This document shows, in pieces, positions 7,532 through 16,193 of a DNA stretch of 39,313 nt (the stretch's first letter is position 1; every line of letters starts with the position of its first letter). The position numbers and the translations under genes are program-made. The stretch covers positions 1 to 39,313 of the forward strand of contig JAFUJZ010000003.1 in the NCBI GenBank assembly GCA_017467965.1, written 5' to 3'. The notes beneath the pieces are model-generated. The model saw nothing but the letters and a program-made list of their open reading frames with translations, ran no database searches and had not been told where the DNA came from. Origin of the DNA: Clostridia bacterium. Lineage in GTDB: Bacteria > Bacillota_A > Clostridia > UMGS1883.

Positions 7532-8995
7532 TTAATCTACAGAAATTTTAAACACCACAGGCTTATCCGTTTTAATCAAGTCAGTTGCAACGTGCAAACC
7601 TTCCTCGTCACGTTTCCACTCGCATTTATTATGACCTAAAACCTCAACAGATTTTATAATTCCGTGGAAATTAGGCTTTTTCGACGCATCCGATTCGCAC
7701 AAGCTTTTAATTACTACTCTGTCTCTATTTTCCATATTAAGGCATATCGCATAAATATTTTCGCCCTTTGCTGTAAAGCGGATATCTTCATATATATAAG
7801 GCTTTGCCTCGTTATCCGCAAACTGACCCTCCTCAATAGTAGTAGGTCCTTCGCCGGATTTACGCCAAAGCTTGCTTCCGTATATAGCTTCACCGTTAAC
7901 CTGCATCCATTCGCCTATCTCAAAAAGAATGTTTTTGTCCTCTTCGGGGATAGTGCCGTCAGCTTTTGGCCCTACGTTAAGAAGAAGTCTTCCGTTTTTA
8001 CTCACAATATCAACCATATCACGGATAATCTGCACAGCGCTCTTGTAATGGTTACCCTCAGTGTAGCACCAGCTGTTTTTTGCAACAGAGGTATCTGTCT
8101 GCCATACGTAGGGCTTAGTGTCCGCAAACTGACCGCGTTCAACGTCCACAACTGCTGTGCCAAACTGGAAAGCATCGTGCTTGTAGTTGATGACAACCTC
8201 TTTTCCCCATTCATCGGCACGGTTGTAATAATATGCTGCAAACTTTTTAAGATAAGGCTTTACACTGCTGTGCTGAATCCACCAGTCAAAGTACATAATA
8301 CTGGGCTGATATTTGTCAACAATTTCACAACAGCGCACAAGCCAGTCGTTAAGGAATTCTTCCGTGGGGGTAGGTTCACTGAACAAATCATGATGATCTG
8401 CCTCTGCCATACTCGGCCAGTACAAATCGCCGCGCTTTAAAGGCTCTTTTATATCACTATCAAACTCTTTGCCGTGACCTAAGAAAAACCAATGCTCAAC
8501 TCGGTGGCTGGATACGCCTCTCACCAAGCCTTTTTTATCAAATTCTCCATAAAGCTCACCGAGTACATTTCTCTTTGGACCCATCCGGGCGGCATTCCAT
8601 TCACTTATATCGCTCTCGTACATTTGAAAACCGTCGTGGTGTTCACCTACGGGGATAACATACTGTGCCCCGGATTTTTTGAAAATATCTGCCCATTGGG
8701 CGGGGTCAAATTTTTCAGCCTTGAACATAGGTATAAAGTCCTTGTAGCCAAAGTTTTTGTGCTCGCCGTAGGTTTTTATATGGTGCTTGTACTCCTCTGT
8801 TCCCTGTATGTACATTCCTCTGGGATACCATTCACTCCAAAATGCGGGTACAGAATATACTCCCCAGTGGATAAAAATGCCGAACTTTATGTCTTTGTAC
8901 CAATCAGGCACTCTATACTGTGAAAGCGAGTCCCAATCGGGTTTAAATCTGCCTTTTTCATTTACTTCGTCAATTAATTTTAAATACTTTTCCAT
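7532..8995 (-). CDS. Alpha-L-fucosidase, GH29 family, cytoplasmic
   Basis: A 487-residue glycoside hydrolase that removes alpha-L-fucose from glycans by a retaining mechanism. Family marks: FGIFIHWGVYSVPAFWSEWY at 38-57, EHHDGFQMY at 118-126, the nucleophile Asp237 in IMYFDWW, and SKNGRLLLNVGPKADGTIPE later on. A beta-sandwich C-terminal domain follows. No signal peptide is seen, so it probably acts on imported oligosaccharides. The start is ATG 8995, preceded by GGAGGAG; an in-frame TTG at 9007 overlaps that ribosome site and is not used. No transporter neighbours it, and the gene stands alone between the his operon and the tRNA. GH29 assignment is firm; the exact linkage preference is not visible. 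Confidence 0.94.
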   Translation of the reverse strand: MEKYLKLIDEVNEKGRFKPDWDSLSQYRVPDWYKDIKFGIFIHWGVYSVPAFWSEWYPRGMYIQGTEEYKHHIKTYGEHKNFGYKDFIPMFKAEKFDPAQWADIFKKSGAQYVIPVGEHHDGFQMYESDISEWNAARMGPKRNVLGELYGEFDKKGLVRGVSSHRVEHWFFLGHGKEFDSDIKEPLKRGDLYWPSMAEADHHDLFSEPTPTEEFLNDWLVRCCEIVDKYQPSIMYFDWWIQHSSVKPYLKKFAAYYYNRADEWGKEVVINYKHDAFQFGTAVVDVERGQFADTKPYVWQTDTSVAKNSWCYTEGNHYKSAVQIIRDMVDIVSKNGRLLLNVGPKADGTIPEEDKNILFEIGEWMQVNGEAIYGSKLWRKSGEGPTTIEEGQFADNEAKPYIYEDIRFTAKGENIYAICLNMENRDRVVIKSLCESDASKKPNFHGIIKSVEVLGHNKCEWKRDEEGLHVATDLIKTDKPVVFKISVD

Positions 8996-9017
8996 ATTCT
9001 CCTCCAAAAACAGGTAA

Positions 9018-9036
9018 GGGCGACCTATGGTCGCCC
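9018..9036. terminator. Stem-loop between hisIE and GH29 (weak terminator)
   Basis: GGGCGACC-TAT-GGTCGCCC, a perfect 8-bp stem. A T6 run follows on the plus strand (GCTTTTTT). On the minus strand, the direction of both genes, the run after the stem is TTACCTGTTTTT, so termination of the his operon would be imperfect. Confidence 0.5.
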
Positions 9037-9042
9037 GCTTTT

Positions 9043-9672
9043 TTATCTTCTGCCCTTTAAAACATCATATACATCCTTAATATCCATGCCTCTCTCTGCA
9101 ATCATAACAAGGAGGTGGTAAATAAGGTCACTTGTTTCAAGTGCGATTTCCTTTTTATCTTCGTTTTTAGCTGCGATAATAGTTTCGCTGCATTCTTCGC
9201 CAACCTTTTTGAGGATTTTGTCAATACCGCAGTCAAGTAGATAGTTTGTATAGCTGTCTTCCTTGGGATTTTCCATTCTGTCAAGAATAACCTTAAAGAG
9301 TTCATCTAATATAAACTCGCCCTTTTCTTCATCCTTTACGTCAACAAGCTTGCCGTCTTCAATCTGTCTGTAAAAACAGGTTTCATTGCCCGTATGGCAA
9401 GCGGGGCCCTTGGGCTCAACTGTTACAAGGATTGTGTCCATGTCGCAGTCAACCTTGATTGATTTAACGGTCTGTGTATTGCCGCTTGTTTCGCCTTTGT
9501 TCCAAAGAGTCTTACGGCTTCTGGAATAAAACCAGGTTGTGCCTGTTTCGATTGTTTTCGTAAGGCTTTCCTCGTTCATGTATGCAACCATGAGCACCTT
9601 GCCGCCCTCACCCTGCACAACCGCAGGCACCAAGCCTTTTTCGTCAAATCTTATATCTTTAATGAACTCCAT
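9043..9672 (-). CDS. hisIE: Bifunctional phosphoribosyl-AMP cyclohydrolase / phosphoribosyl-ATP diphosphatase
   Basis: Catalyses histidine biosynthesis steps 2 and 3: the C-terminal HisE domain hydrolyses PR-ATP and the N-terminal HisI domain opens the ring of PR-AMP. HisI occupies about 1-110, with [18 protein letters not shown], the metal-site Asp/Cys motif [10 protein letters not shown] and [12 protein letters not shown]. HisE occupies about 120-209, with the all-alpha NTP-pyrophosphatase motif [16 protein letters not shown] and [17 protein letters not shown]. At 209 residues it is the normal fused length. It follows hisA by two bases and ends a four-gene operon. The remaining his genes are not in this window. 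Confidence 0.97.
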   Translation of the reverse strand: MEFIKDIRFDEKGLVPAVVQGEGGKVLMVAYMNEESLTKTIETGTTWFYSRSRKTLWNKGETSGNTQTVKSIKVDCDMDTILVTVEPKGPACHTGNETCFYRQIEDGKLVDVKDEEKGEFILDELFKVILDRMENPKEDSYTNYLLDCGIDKILKKVGEECSETIIAAKNEDKKEIALETSDLIYHLLVMIAERGMDIKDVYDVLKGRR

Positions 9673-9674
9673 AT

Positions 9675-10397
9675 TTATTCTCCTTCATTGCAGAGCTTAA
9701 CCGCTTCTGCTAAATCAAGCTTTCCGTCATAAATTGCTCTGCCTGTAATTGCGCCTTCAACACCAGTTTTTAAAAGTGCTTTTATATCATCAATGCAGCT
9801 TACACCGCCCGAGGCAATAACCTCAAGACCTGTTTCGCTGACCATTTCACGCATGGCTTCAATATTAGGTCCGCACATTGCACCGTCTGTTGCGATATCG
9901 GTATATATAACAGTACGAACACCTGCTTTTTCGACCTTTTTTGCAAATTCAACCGCTGTAAGAGTGCTCACTTTTTCCCAGCCGTCTGTTGCAACAAAGC
10001 CATTCTTTGCATCAATGCCCACGGCAATGCGACCGGGATATTTTTTGCATGCCTCTTCCACAAGAGCAAAGTTTTTAACAGCTGCCGTTCCGAGAATTAC
10101 CCTTGCAACTCCCGCTGACAAAAGGGCATCAATATCATCCATTGTGCGGATACCTCCGCCCGTCTGCACACGCATTGTGACTTTCTTGCAGATTTCTTTA
10201 ATAATCTCACGGTTTTTGCCGTTGCCGCTTCTTGCACCATCAAGGTCAACAACATGCAAAAAATCTGCACCTGACTTCTGCCACGTGAGAGCAGTTTCCA
10301 CAGCATTTGTGGAATATACGGTTTTTTTATCATAATCGCCCTTATAAAGGCGCACGCATTCGCCGTCTTTAAGGTCAATCGCGGGGTACATTCTCAT
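9675..10397 (-). CDS. hisA: ProFAR isomerase (HisA)
   Basis: A 240-residue (beta-alpha)8-barrel enzyme that isomerises ProFAR to PRFAR, step 4 of histidine synthesis. It begins [17 protein letters not shown] with catalytic Asp8. The phosphate-binding loops read [12 protein letters not shown] and [12 protein letters not shown], and the second catalytic Asp lies in [15 protein letters not shown]. Length is as expected. ATG 10397 has an AGGAG site six bases upstream. It lies 18 bases after the HPr-like gene and 2 bases before hisIE, so the genes are almost certainly co-transcribed. Confidence 0.97.
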   Translation of the reverse strand: MRMYPAIDLKDGECVRLYKGDYDKKTVYSTNAVETALTWQKSGADFLHVVDLDGARSGNGKNREIIKEICKKVTMRVQTGGGIRTMDDIDALLSAGVARVILGTAAVKNFALVEEACKKYPGRIAVGIDAKNGFVATDGWEKVSTLTAVEFAKKVEKAGVRTVIYTDIATDGAMCGPNIEAMREMVSETGLEVIASGGVSCIDDIKALLKTGVEGAITGRAIYDGKLDLAEAVKLCNEGE

Positions 10398-10415
10398 AAA
10401 AATACTCCTATGTAG

Positions 10416-10646
10416 TTATTTTACTATAAACATTTCAAGTTTTTGTTCTATTTCATCTGTGTCTTCGGCATAAACACGCATGGTAACAGGTCTTGCCAAA
10501 TCAAGAGAGAAAATGCCCATAAGACTCTTTGCGTCAACTACGTATCTGCCCGACACAAGGTCAACATCAAAGTCAAATTCGTTCACTATATCTACAAATG
10601 TTTTCACATCAATAATGGAGGAAAGCATTACCTTAAAGCTCTTCAT
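10416..10646 (-). CDS. HPr-family protein lacking the phosphorylated histidine
   Basis: A 76-residue HPr-fold protein. Aligned by eye to HPr, the segment AKSLMGIFSLD matches the Ser46 region (here Ser41), and the beta-strand DFDVDLVSGRYVVDAKS fits. The active-site loop, IHARP in true HPr, here reads IDVKT, so Asp13 stands where His15 should be. It therefore cannot relay phosphate from enzyme I in the usual way and may be regulatory, as Crh is in Bacillus. The ATG at 10646 is preferred, with AGGTGA five bases upstream, over GTG 10655. It is second in an operon with the DUF896 gene and hisA-hisIE, an unexpected setting for a PTS homologue. Confidence 0.85.
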   Translation of the reverse strand: MKSFKVMLSSIIDVKTFVDIVNEFDFDVDLVSGRYVVDAKSLMGIFSLDLARPVTMRVYAEDTDEIEQKLEMFIVK

Positions 10647-10671
10647 ACCAATCACCTAAACCTTTCAGATG

Positions 10672-10839
10672 TCAATCAGTTATTTCAATACTGTCGAGTG
10701 TTTGTCTGAAACTTTTTCTTATTTCCCCTAAATATTCTGCGTAAAGCTCTTTTTGCTCCTTAATCTCCGCCTCTGTAAGACCTTCACTTTTTTTCTTTTT
10801 AGCAAGAAAACTTATTCTGTCAAGCTTTGCCTTTTCCAT
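10672..10839 (-). CDS. DUF896 / YnzC-family (UPF0291) small protein
   Basis: A 55-residue helical protein beginning MEKAKLDRISFLAKKKKSEG, then LTEAEIKEQKELYAEYLGEI and RKSFRQTLDSIEITD. This matches the UPF0291/DUF896 pattern: a two-helix hairpin with the LTEEE..EQ..LR.EY turn and RxxFRxQLDSIEI end. The molecular function is not known. The ATG at 10839 has a rather distant AAAGGA (11 bases). The stop is 25 bases before the HPr-like start, and a good promoter lies just upstream, making this the first gene of the DUF896 / HPr-like / hisA / hisIE operon. Confidence 0.9.
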   Translation of the reverse strand: MEKAKLDRISFLAKKKKSEGLTEAEIKEQKELYAEYLGEIRKSFRQTLDSIEITD

Positions 10840-10871
10840 AGTATGTTCATTCCTTTCACTATGTTAACGCT

Positions 10872-10900
10872 ACTATACTCCTATTGTTTTTGAATTTCAA
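10872..10900 (-). promoter_or_regulatory. Promoter of the DUF896 / HPr-like / hisA / hisIE operon
   Basis: Minus strand TTGAAA (10895-10900), 17-base spacer, TATAGT (10872-10877). It leaves a leader of about 25 bases; no leader peptide or T-box that would couple it to histidine supply is visible. Confidence 0.7.
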
Positions 10901-10990
10901 GTTTTGTAACCAAATTGTAACATTGGTCTTTACTTTGATTTTTATTAGTGTTAGAATGATATTATAATACACAAATCAGGAGGTTTCAAA

Positions 10991-13120
10991 ATGAAAAAAC
11001 TTTTATCAATCTGCCTTGTGCTTGTTATGATGCTTTCATTGGCACCCATGGCACAGGCCTCGGGCGGCATTCCCGTTTATCTTAACGGCGAAGTGCTCGA
11101 AAAGGAAGGTATTATTGTTTCTGACCGTACATATCTTCCCGTGCGTGCCCTCAGTGAGGCACTCGGCTACACTGTTGACTGGAACAATGACACACGTAGC
11201 GTTATTATCGGCACAGTTCCCGAAAATACCGAAAAAACAGACAAGGTAAACATTTATCTTGACGGTGTAAAAATGGAAAATGCCGAAGCTATCATTGTTA
11301 ATGATTTCACATACCTGCCCGTGCGTGCCCTTTGCGAGGCTCTCGGCAAAGATGTTGAATGGAACAACGAAAAGAGAGAAGTTTACGTAACAGACAAGCC
11401 CGCAGATGACCCCTTTAATGGCAAATATTTCCGCCTCAAGCATGTTGCAACAGGCAGATACCTCTGCGTTGAACACGCTAATACAAATGACGGTGCTAAG
11501 GTTGTTGTAGCAGGTCGTGACGACTCCAACTCCAACCAGGTATGGGGCTTCACTTTAATGGACGAAGGCTTTTATAAAATATTTAACCAGAACTCTAAAA
11601 AGAGCATCGATGTAGGCGCATTTTCTACAGTAGCAGGCACAGAGCTTACACAGTATACAGCAAACGGCGGCACAAATCAGCAGATTAAGCCCGTTAAGAA
11701 CGAAGACGGTACATACACAATCATCATCCGTCATTCCTCTCTTGCAATCACAGCAACAGACCGTTTCACAACTCAGGAAGAGGTAACAAATGCCGATACT
11801 CAGAAGTTTGAGTTGGAATACGTAGGTCAGACACCTATGGGCAACCTTAAGGAATCTGCAGGCTACAAGGCACTTGATGCTGTAACACGCGAAAGATTTG
11901 ATTCCTACGTTTATTCTTCTCTTCCCTTCAGCATTCAGGTGCAGAACGGCGTTGAAAATAAGCTTATTATGTCTGACTACTACAATATCTCCGAAGAAGA
12001 ACAGGTTAAGGTTCTTAAGGACTGCATGACAATCACAGCCTACGGCCAGGTTAACTTTGGAAAGATTATACCCGACAAGGAAAATGCTAAGTACGAAATC
12101 AAGTCGAAGACATATAAGGAATCCTACGACGTATGGCGCGGCACAATGCTCCCCGTATGGATGTACGAGGTCGAAATGGCAGGCGATGTCGAAGGACAGG
12201 TTCATAACTGGACAATGATTTCCACAGTTGAGGACTCCTCAATGGTAGAGGATTCTATTAACGCACTTTCCCGCTTCCCCTATGCAATCCGTAAGCATAT
12301 CCGCCGTCTTATTTACCGTACAGACAGCGCGAACAGCTACAACGGTGGCGGCGACACAATCTGGATTCGTCTTAACTGGATTCCCAACGAGGACCAGATC
12401 GCACAGACTCTCGCTCACGAATTAGGTCATGTACTTGACTCTAACCTTACAAGCGAATCTGCTCTTTGGGACAGAGCAATTGCGGCTGATATGGTTCCCA
12501 TGTCTCACTATGGGAACTCCAACCGTACAGAAGACCTTGCGGAGTTCTCCCGTGCCTTTAACATTGTAAGAACAAACGAAGAAGAATTAAAGGAGCTCCA
12601 GAAGGTTTATCCCAACCGCTTCGAAGCATATGCGGCACTCCTCTTTGTAAGCGACCCCGAATACTATGCTCACTACAAGACATATTATGAAGAAACAATG
12701 AAATTTGACGATGATGACAAGGAACCTTTCTACTGTCAGATTTCTCTCCCCGGTACAAACCTTGTTCTCACACAGAAAGATACTGCAAAGGGTAGCGTTG
12801 TAACATTTGAAGAAAACACAAATGCCGACAACCAGATTTGGCGTATCCGTGAATGGCAGGGCAAAAAGGCTATCTTCAATAAGTCCTCCGGACTTTGCCT
12901 CAATGTTCCCGGCAATTCTACCGAAAGCGGCAAGAACCTTATCGTATGGAACGGTGGCAAGGGCGGCAATGAGCTTGCTTCAATGTTTAGTGAAGGAAAC
13001 GGCTACACATTCTCCTTTGCTCATTCGGGTCTTTATTTAGCTGCTGAAAGTGCTACAGCAGGTGCAAAGGCAATCCAGACAAGTACAAAAACAGAAGTTA
13101 TCGTAACAGAAGTAAAATAA
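10991..13120 (+). CDS. Secreted putative zinc metalloprotease with stalk repeats and two ricin-type lectin domains
   Basis: A 709-residue exported protein. A signal peptide ends near residue 23 (AQA). Two copper-amine-oxidase-N-like stalk repeats (about 27-75 and 85-137) share TYLPVRALxEALG..V.WNN. A beta-trefoil lectin-like domain spans about 140-280 (NGKYFRLKHVATGRYLCVE, NQVWGF). A central domain of about 285-565 carries AHELGHVLDSN, an HExxH zinc site at His476-His480, with Glu514 or Glu518 in RTEDLAEFSRAF as likely third ligand, the arrangement of gluzincins such as anthrax lethal factor and PPEP proteases. A second ricin-like domain (about 580-709, ADNQIWRIREWQGKKAIFN) closes it. SD is AGGAGG; a TATAAT at 10963-10968 has only a weak -35. 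It is monocistronic. Protease activity is inferred; the domain order is unusual. Confidence 0.82.
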   Translation: MKKLLSICLVLVMMLSLAPMAQASGGIPVYLNGEVLEKEGIIVSDRTYLPVRALSEALGYTVDWNNDTRSVIIGTVPENTEKTDKVNIYLDGVKMENAEAIIVNDFTYLPVRALCEALGKDVEWNNEKREVYVTDKPADDPFNGKYFRLKHVATGRYLCVEHANTNDGAKVVVAGRDDSNSNQVWGFTLMDEGFYKIFNQNSKKSIDVGAFSTVAGTELTQYTANGGTNQQIKPVKNEDGTYTIIIRHSSLAITATDRFTTQEEVTNADTQKFELEYVGQTPMGNLKESAGYKALDAVTRERFDSYVYSSLPFSIQVQNGVENKLIMSDYYNISEEEQVKVLKDCMTITAYGQVNFGKIIPDKENAKYEIKSKTYKESYDVWRGTMLPVWMYEVEMAGDVEGQVHNWTMISTVEDSSMVEDSINALSRFPYAIRKHIRRLIYRTDSANSYNGGGDTIWIRLNWIPNEDQIAQTLAHELGHVLDSNLTSESALWDRAIAADMVPMSHYGNSNRTEDLAEFSRAFNIVRTNEEELKELQKVYPNRFEAYAALLFVSDPEYYAHYKTYYEETMKFDDDDKEPFYCQISLPGTNLVLTQKDTAKGSVVTFEENTNADNQIWRIREWQGKKAIFNKSSGLCLNVPGNSTESGKNLIVWNGGKGGNELASMFSEGNGYTFSFAHSGLYLAAESATAGAKAIQTSTKTEVIVTEVK

Positions 13121-13133
13121 TTTTAACTAACAT

Positions 13134-13160
13134 AAAAACTCCGCTTCCGCGGAGTTTTTT
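13134..13160 (+). terminator. Intrinsic terminator of the metalloprotease gene
   Basis: AAAAACTCCGC-TTCC-GCGGAGTTTTTT, 14 bases after the stop codon. Confidence 0.92.
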
Positions 13161-13172
13161 CTTTGTTTCCTT

Positions 13173-13240
13173 ATTCTGCATTCTGCACTTTGCATTTTGC
13201 ATTTCCAACATAGTGAAATATTATTTCACTATGTTGGAAA
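13173..13240. repeat. Four 7-bp tandem repeats joined to a perfect 18-bp palindrome at the MATE gene end
   Basis: ATTCTGC, ATTCTGC, ACTTTGC, ATTTTGC run head to tail from 13173 to 13200. The palindrome follows: TTTCCAACATAGTGAAAT (13202-13219), 3-base loop, and its exact complement (13223-13240). The right arm is also the last codons of the MATE gene (LSNIVK), and its stop lies across the loop. Neither side has a T-run next to the stem, so it is not a standard terminator. Confidence 0.75.
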
Positions 13241-14588
13241 GCCATACTCCCTTTTTAATAAGTACTGCACCGATTACACATTTAATAAGCTCGGCTGACT
13301 GCACAATAAAGTAAATCAGGATAATATCAAGCGTGGTAAAGGTTGCAAGGCAGTATGCCAAGGGCACGCTTACAAGCCAGCTAAAGCCGCAGTCAAAGAA
13401 AAACGTTATAACAGTCTTACCGCCACTTCGGAGCGTAAAGTATGTTGCATGGAGCATGCCGTGTGCAGGCATCCATATTGCCGAAATTATAATAAACTTA
13501 GTTGCAAGAGAACGTACAACCTCTGTTGTGTTATACATAAGCGGGAACAGAGGTGCAAAAAGAGCCATCACACTACCTACCACAACACACAAAAGTGCTG
13601 AGAAGGTTATGAGTTTTGGCGCAGATTCCTTTGCCTTTTGAAGCTCATTTGCGCCAAGCATCTGCCCTATAACAACGCTTACACCGCTACCAAAGGCAAT
13701 AAAAAGCACATTAAAGAGGTTTACAACAGTGCTTGAAATATTCTGTCCCGCAACAACGTGAACACCTCTTACTGAGTAGCACGCCGCAAGAGATGCAATA
13801 CCCAATGACCATAAACACTCGTTTGCCGTAAGAGGGATAAGCCCTTTTATGCTTATTTTCTTCACAAGTTCTTTAGGTACATACACACTCCTGTAAAGTC
13901 CCTTAGGATATCCAAGCTGATTTCTGTTCATATGCGTCCAGATAACCACGATAGCTGTCTGGATAAATCTTGATATAACCGTTGCAATAGCCGCACCTGC
14001 TACACCCATTTTACACCCAAAAATCAAAACCGCGTTAAGGCAAGTATTTGTAATAACGGCAACAATACCTGCATACATAGGCACAGTTGCAATACCGCCC
14101 TCACGGAGTGTACCCGAGTACACGTTTTCCAGTGCAAAGGGCACAAGCCCTATAAGCATGATTGCAAGATAGCTTTTTGCGCTTTCAAAGGTTTCTGCCA
14201 CATCTAGCCCTGCATCTTCTCCCTTAAGGTACATATTAATAAGGGTATCCTGTGCAAAAACAAATATCAGTACACCCACCACGCATATAACAAAAGCCGT
14301 TATCAGCTTAAAACGCATGGTATACCTTACGCCCTCTCGGTCACCCTTGCCGAAAAACTGTGCCGAGAATATGCCCGAACCGGACACTGCACCGAAAATA
14401 GCAAGGTTAAAAACAAACAGCAGCTGGTTTACTATCGCTACGCCGGTCATTTCCTCCGTGCCGACTGCACCAACCATTATATTATCTATCAGTGCAACAA
14501 AGTTTGTAATAAGGTTTTGTACCATTATGGGAATGGCAATCATCAATGTTTTTTTGTAAAAGCTCCACGAGCCGATAAGTTTTCGCAT
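13221..14588 (-). CDS. MATE-family multidrug/toxin efflux transporter
   Basis: A 455-residue polytopic membrane antiporter with 12 predicted helices in two MatE halves. The first half begins KTLMIAIPIMVQNLITNFVALIDNIMVG and includes VSGSGIFSAQFFGKGD; the second includes AFGSGVSVVIGQMLGANELQKAKE, the matching GQxxGA signature. ATG 14588 is used, with GGTGA upstream, rather than GTG 14597. It begins 12 bases after the stop of the solute-binding lipoprotein, so it is the last gene of that cluster. The final six codons form one arm of an 18-bp palindrome, which raises the possibility that the native C-terminus was replaced by an inserted element. Substrate unknown. Confidence 0.93.
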   Translation of the reverse strand: MRKLIGSWSFYKKTLMIAIPIMVQNLITNFVALIDNIMVGAVGTEEMTGVAIVNQLLFVFNLAIFGAVSGSGIFSAQFFGKGDREGVRYTMRFKLITAFVICVVGVLIFVFAQDTLINMYLKGEDAGLDVAETFESAKSYLAIMLIGLVPFALENVYSGTLREGGIATVPMYAGIVAVITNTCLNAVLIFGCKMGVAGAAIATVISRFIQTAIVVIWTHMNRNQLGYPKGLYRSVYVPKELVKKISIKGLIPLTANECLWSLGIASLAACYSVRGVHVVAGQNISSTVVNLFNVLFIAFGSGVSVVIGQMLGANELQKAKESAPKLITFSALLCVVVGSVMALFAPLFPLMYNTTEVVRSLATKFIIISAIWMPAHGMLHATYFTLRSGGKTVITFFFDCGFSWLVSVPLAYCLATFTTLDIILIYFIVQSAELIKCVIGAVLIKKGVWLSNIVK

Positions 14589-14600
14589 AATAATCACCGT

Positions 14601-16172
14601 TTATTCTACTGTCCAGTTTGCAATATTCGCATAAGGCGAATAAGGATATGGCTTAACCTCGCCTCCGATTGAAGGTGTTGTCACCACATATGTTGTCCTG
14701 AAAACCAGCCCTGCAATCGGCTGGTGTGCCATATACAGAGACTGTATTTCGTTAAAGGCTTTGGGCGCTTCGTTTTCGTCGCTTGCCGACTGAAAAGCCG
14801 TAAGCGCATTGTCCATTTGTGTACTCTTATAGCCTTGATAGTTGACATAACCTTTGCTTGACAACAAATCCGACACATCATAGGGTGCATCATAATACAC
14901 TGCACCTAAAAACGCATCGTATTCACCGCCTGCAACACGGGTATTGTATGTTTCAATATCGCAGATTTCCACCGTTACCTCAAAGCCTGCTTTTTCAAGC
15001 TGTGCTTTGATTTTTTCTGCCGCCAAAGCTCGCAAGGGGTCTCTGTCTGCAACCAAAAGGCTAAAGCTTAATCTTTGAGTTTCCTCGCCTACTGTTTTAT
15101 CATATATACCGTCGCCGTCCAAATCCGTCCAACCTGCAGAGAAAATAACCTCTCTTGCCCAGTCAAGGCTGTAGCGATTCACCTCAAAGCTGGGCGAAAA
15201 AACCTCGCTCCTGCTCATAACAGGGAATCCTGACTGAACAGCATCGGCAAAAACTATTTCCATCTCGCTGCGGTCAATGGCATTTGATGCCGCAATTCTT
15301 ATAAGAGGGCTCTTGAAAATCCCCCTGTTTGCGTTAAATCCCACAAATTCAAAAATCCCGTCGGGATACACGTATTTTTTGTGAGTTTTCTTAACGGCAA
15401 AGTTTTCAGTATCGAGCATTTCCTTTGTGATTGCATGTATTTTGCCCGATTCAAACGCCTCTTCCGCCATAGCAGAGGTACGCATGTAAATAAACTCTAC
15501 ACCCTCTGCCTGGGCATTGCCGCCATGCCATGCGGCATTTTTTGTCAAGGTTAATGACTTTCCGTCAGTCTTTTGGAACATATATGGTCCTGTACCAATT
15601 AATCCGCCTGCAGTATCGCTGTTTCTGAACTCAATCGGGAAATACAACGAATACACAAACTGAGCATTAGGTCGGTTAAAATAGAACACAACCTCATAGT
15701 CACTTTGCTTTTCGACCCTCTCTACGGTTTCGAGGTTAGCATAATACGAGCTTGAGGGGTTTTGTTTAATTTTGTTGACTGTATACACAACATCATCTGC
15801 GTTGAGCTGGTGTCCGTTATGCCAGAGCACCCCCGCCTTCACCTTGAGCGTCATAATTGTTGCATTGGAGTTAAAAGCGAAAGACTCAGCAAGCACAGCC
15901 TCTGCACCAAAGGACGCATTGATATTGTACAACGGTTCAAATACGGTCATAAGACCATCACGTACGCTCTGGTGTTTTGTAAGGATTGGGTCGAGCACGT
16001 CAACCTCACGCATCTGCAAATGTATAATGCTTTTTGCCTCCGCATCCTCGTCACGTATTGCCATATCAGCCGCTGCACCATTTGTAGGCTCGGTAGGTGC
16101 AGTATTGTTTTTACATCCCGGCACTAATATAAATAAAAGCACCGCTATCAAAGCTGAAATTTTTTTCATCAT
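14601..16172 (-). CDS. Oligopeptide-type ABC solute-binding lipoprotein (SBP family 5)
   Basis: A 523-residue surface lipoprotein of the OppA/DppA class. The lipobox LVPGC puts the lipidated Cys at residue 20. The mature domain shows LKVKAGVLWHNGHQLNADDVVYTVNKI, GTGPYMFQ and AASNAIDRSEM, all typical of family 5. A DLDGDGIYDK stretch lies near residue 350. The matching permease and ATPase genes are absent here, so it is an orphan binding protein, perhaps serving a transporter encoded elsewhere. It lies 21 bases after pgeF and 12 before the MATE gene. Ligand is probably a peptide; this is inference from the family. Confidence 0.93.
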   Translation of the reverse strand: MMKKISALIAVLLFILVPGCKNNTAPTEPTNGAAADMAIRDEDAEAKSIIHLQMREVDVLDPILTKHQSVRDGLMTVFEPLYNINASFGAEAVLAESFAFNSNATIMTLKVKAGVLWHNGHQLNADDVVYTVNKIKQNPSSSYYANLETVERVEKQSDYEVVFYFNRPNAQFVYSLYFPIEFRNSDTAGGLIGTGPYMFQKTDGKSLTLTKNAAWHGGNAQAEGVEFIYMRTSAMAEEAFESGKIHAITKEMLDTENFAVKKTHKKYVYPDGIFEFVGFNANRGIFKSPLIRIAASNAIDRSEMEIVFADAVQSGFPVMSRSEVFSPSFEVNRYSLDWAREVIFSAGWTDLDGDGIYDKTVGEETQRLSFSLLVADRDPLRALAAEKIKAQLEKAGFEVTVEICDIETYNTRVAGGEYDAFLGAVYYDAPYDVSDLLSSKGYVNYQGYKSTQMDNALTAFQSASDENEAPKAFNEIQSLYMAHQPIAGLVFRTTYVVTTPSIGGEVKPYPYSPYANIANWTVE

Positions 16173-16193
16173 GGAAAAATCAATCCTTTTAGT

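Noticed and set aside
13202..13240. Palindrome after the MATE gene as its terminator
   Set aside because: After the stem the minus strand reads TGCAAAATGC with no T-run.
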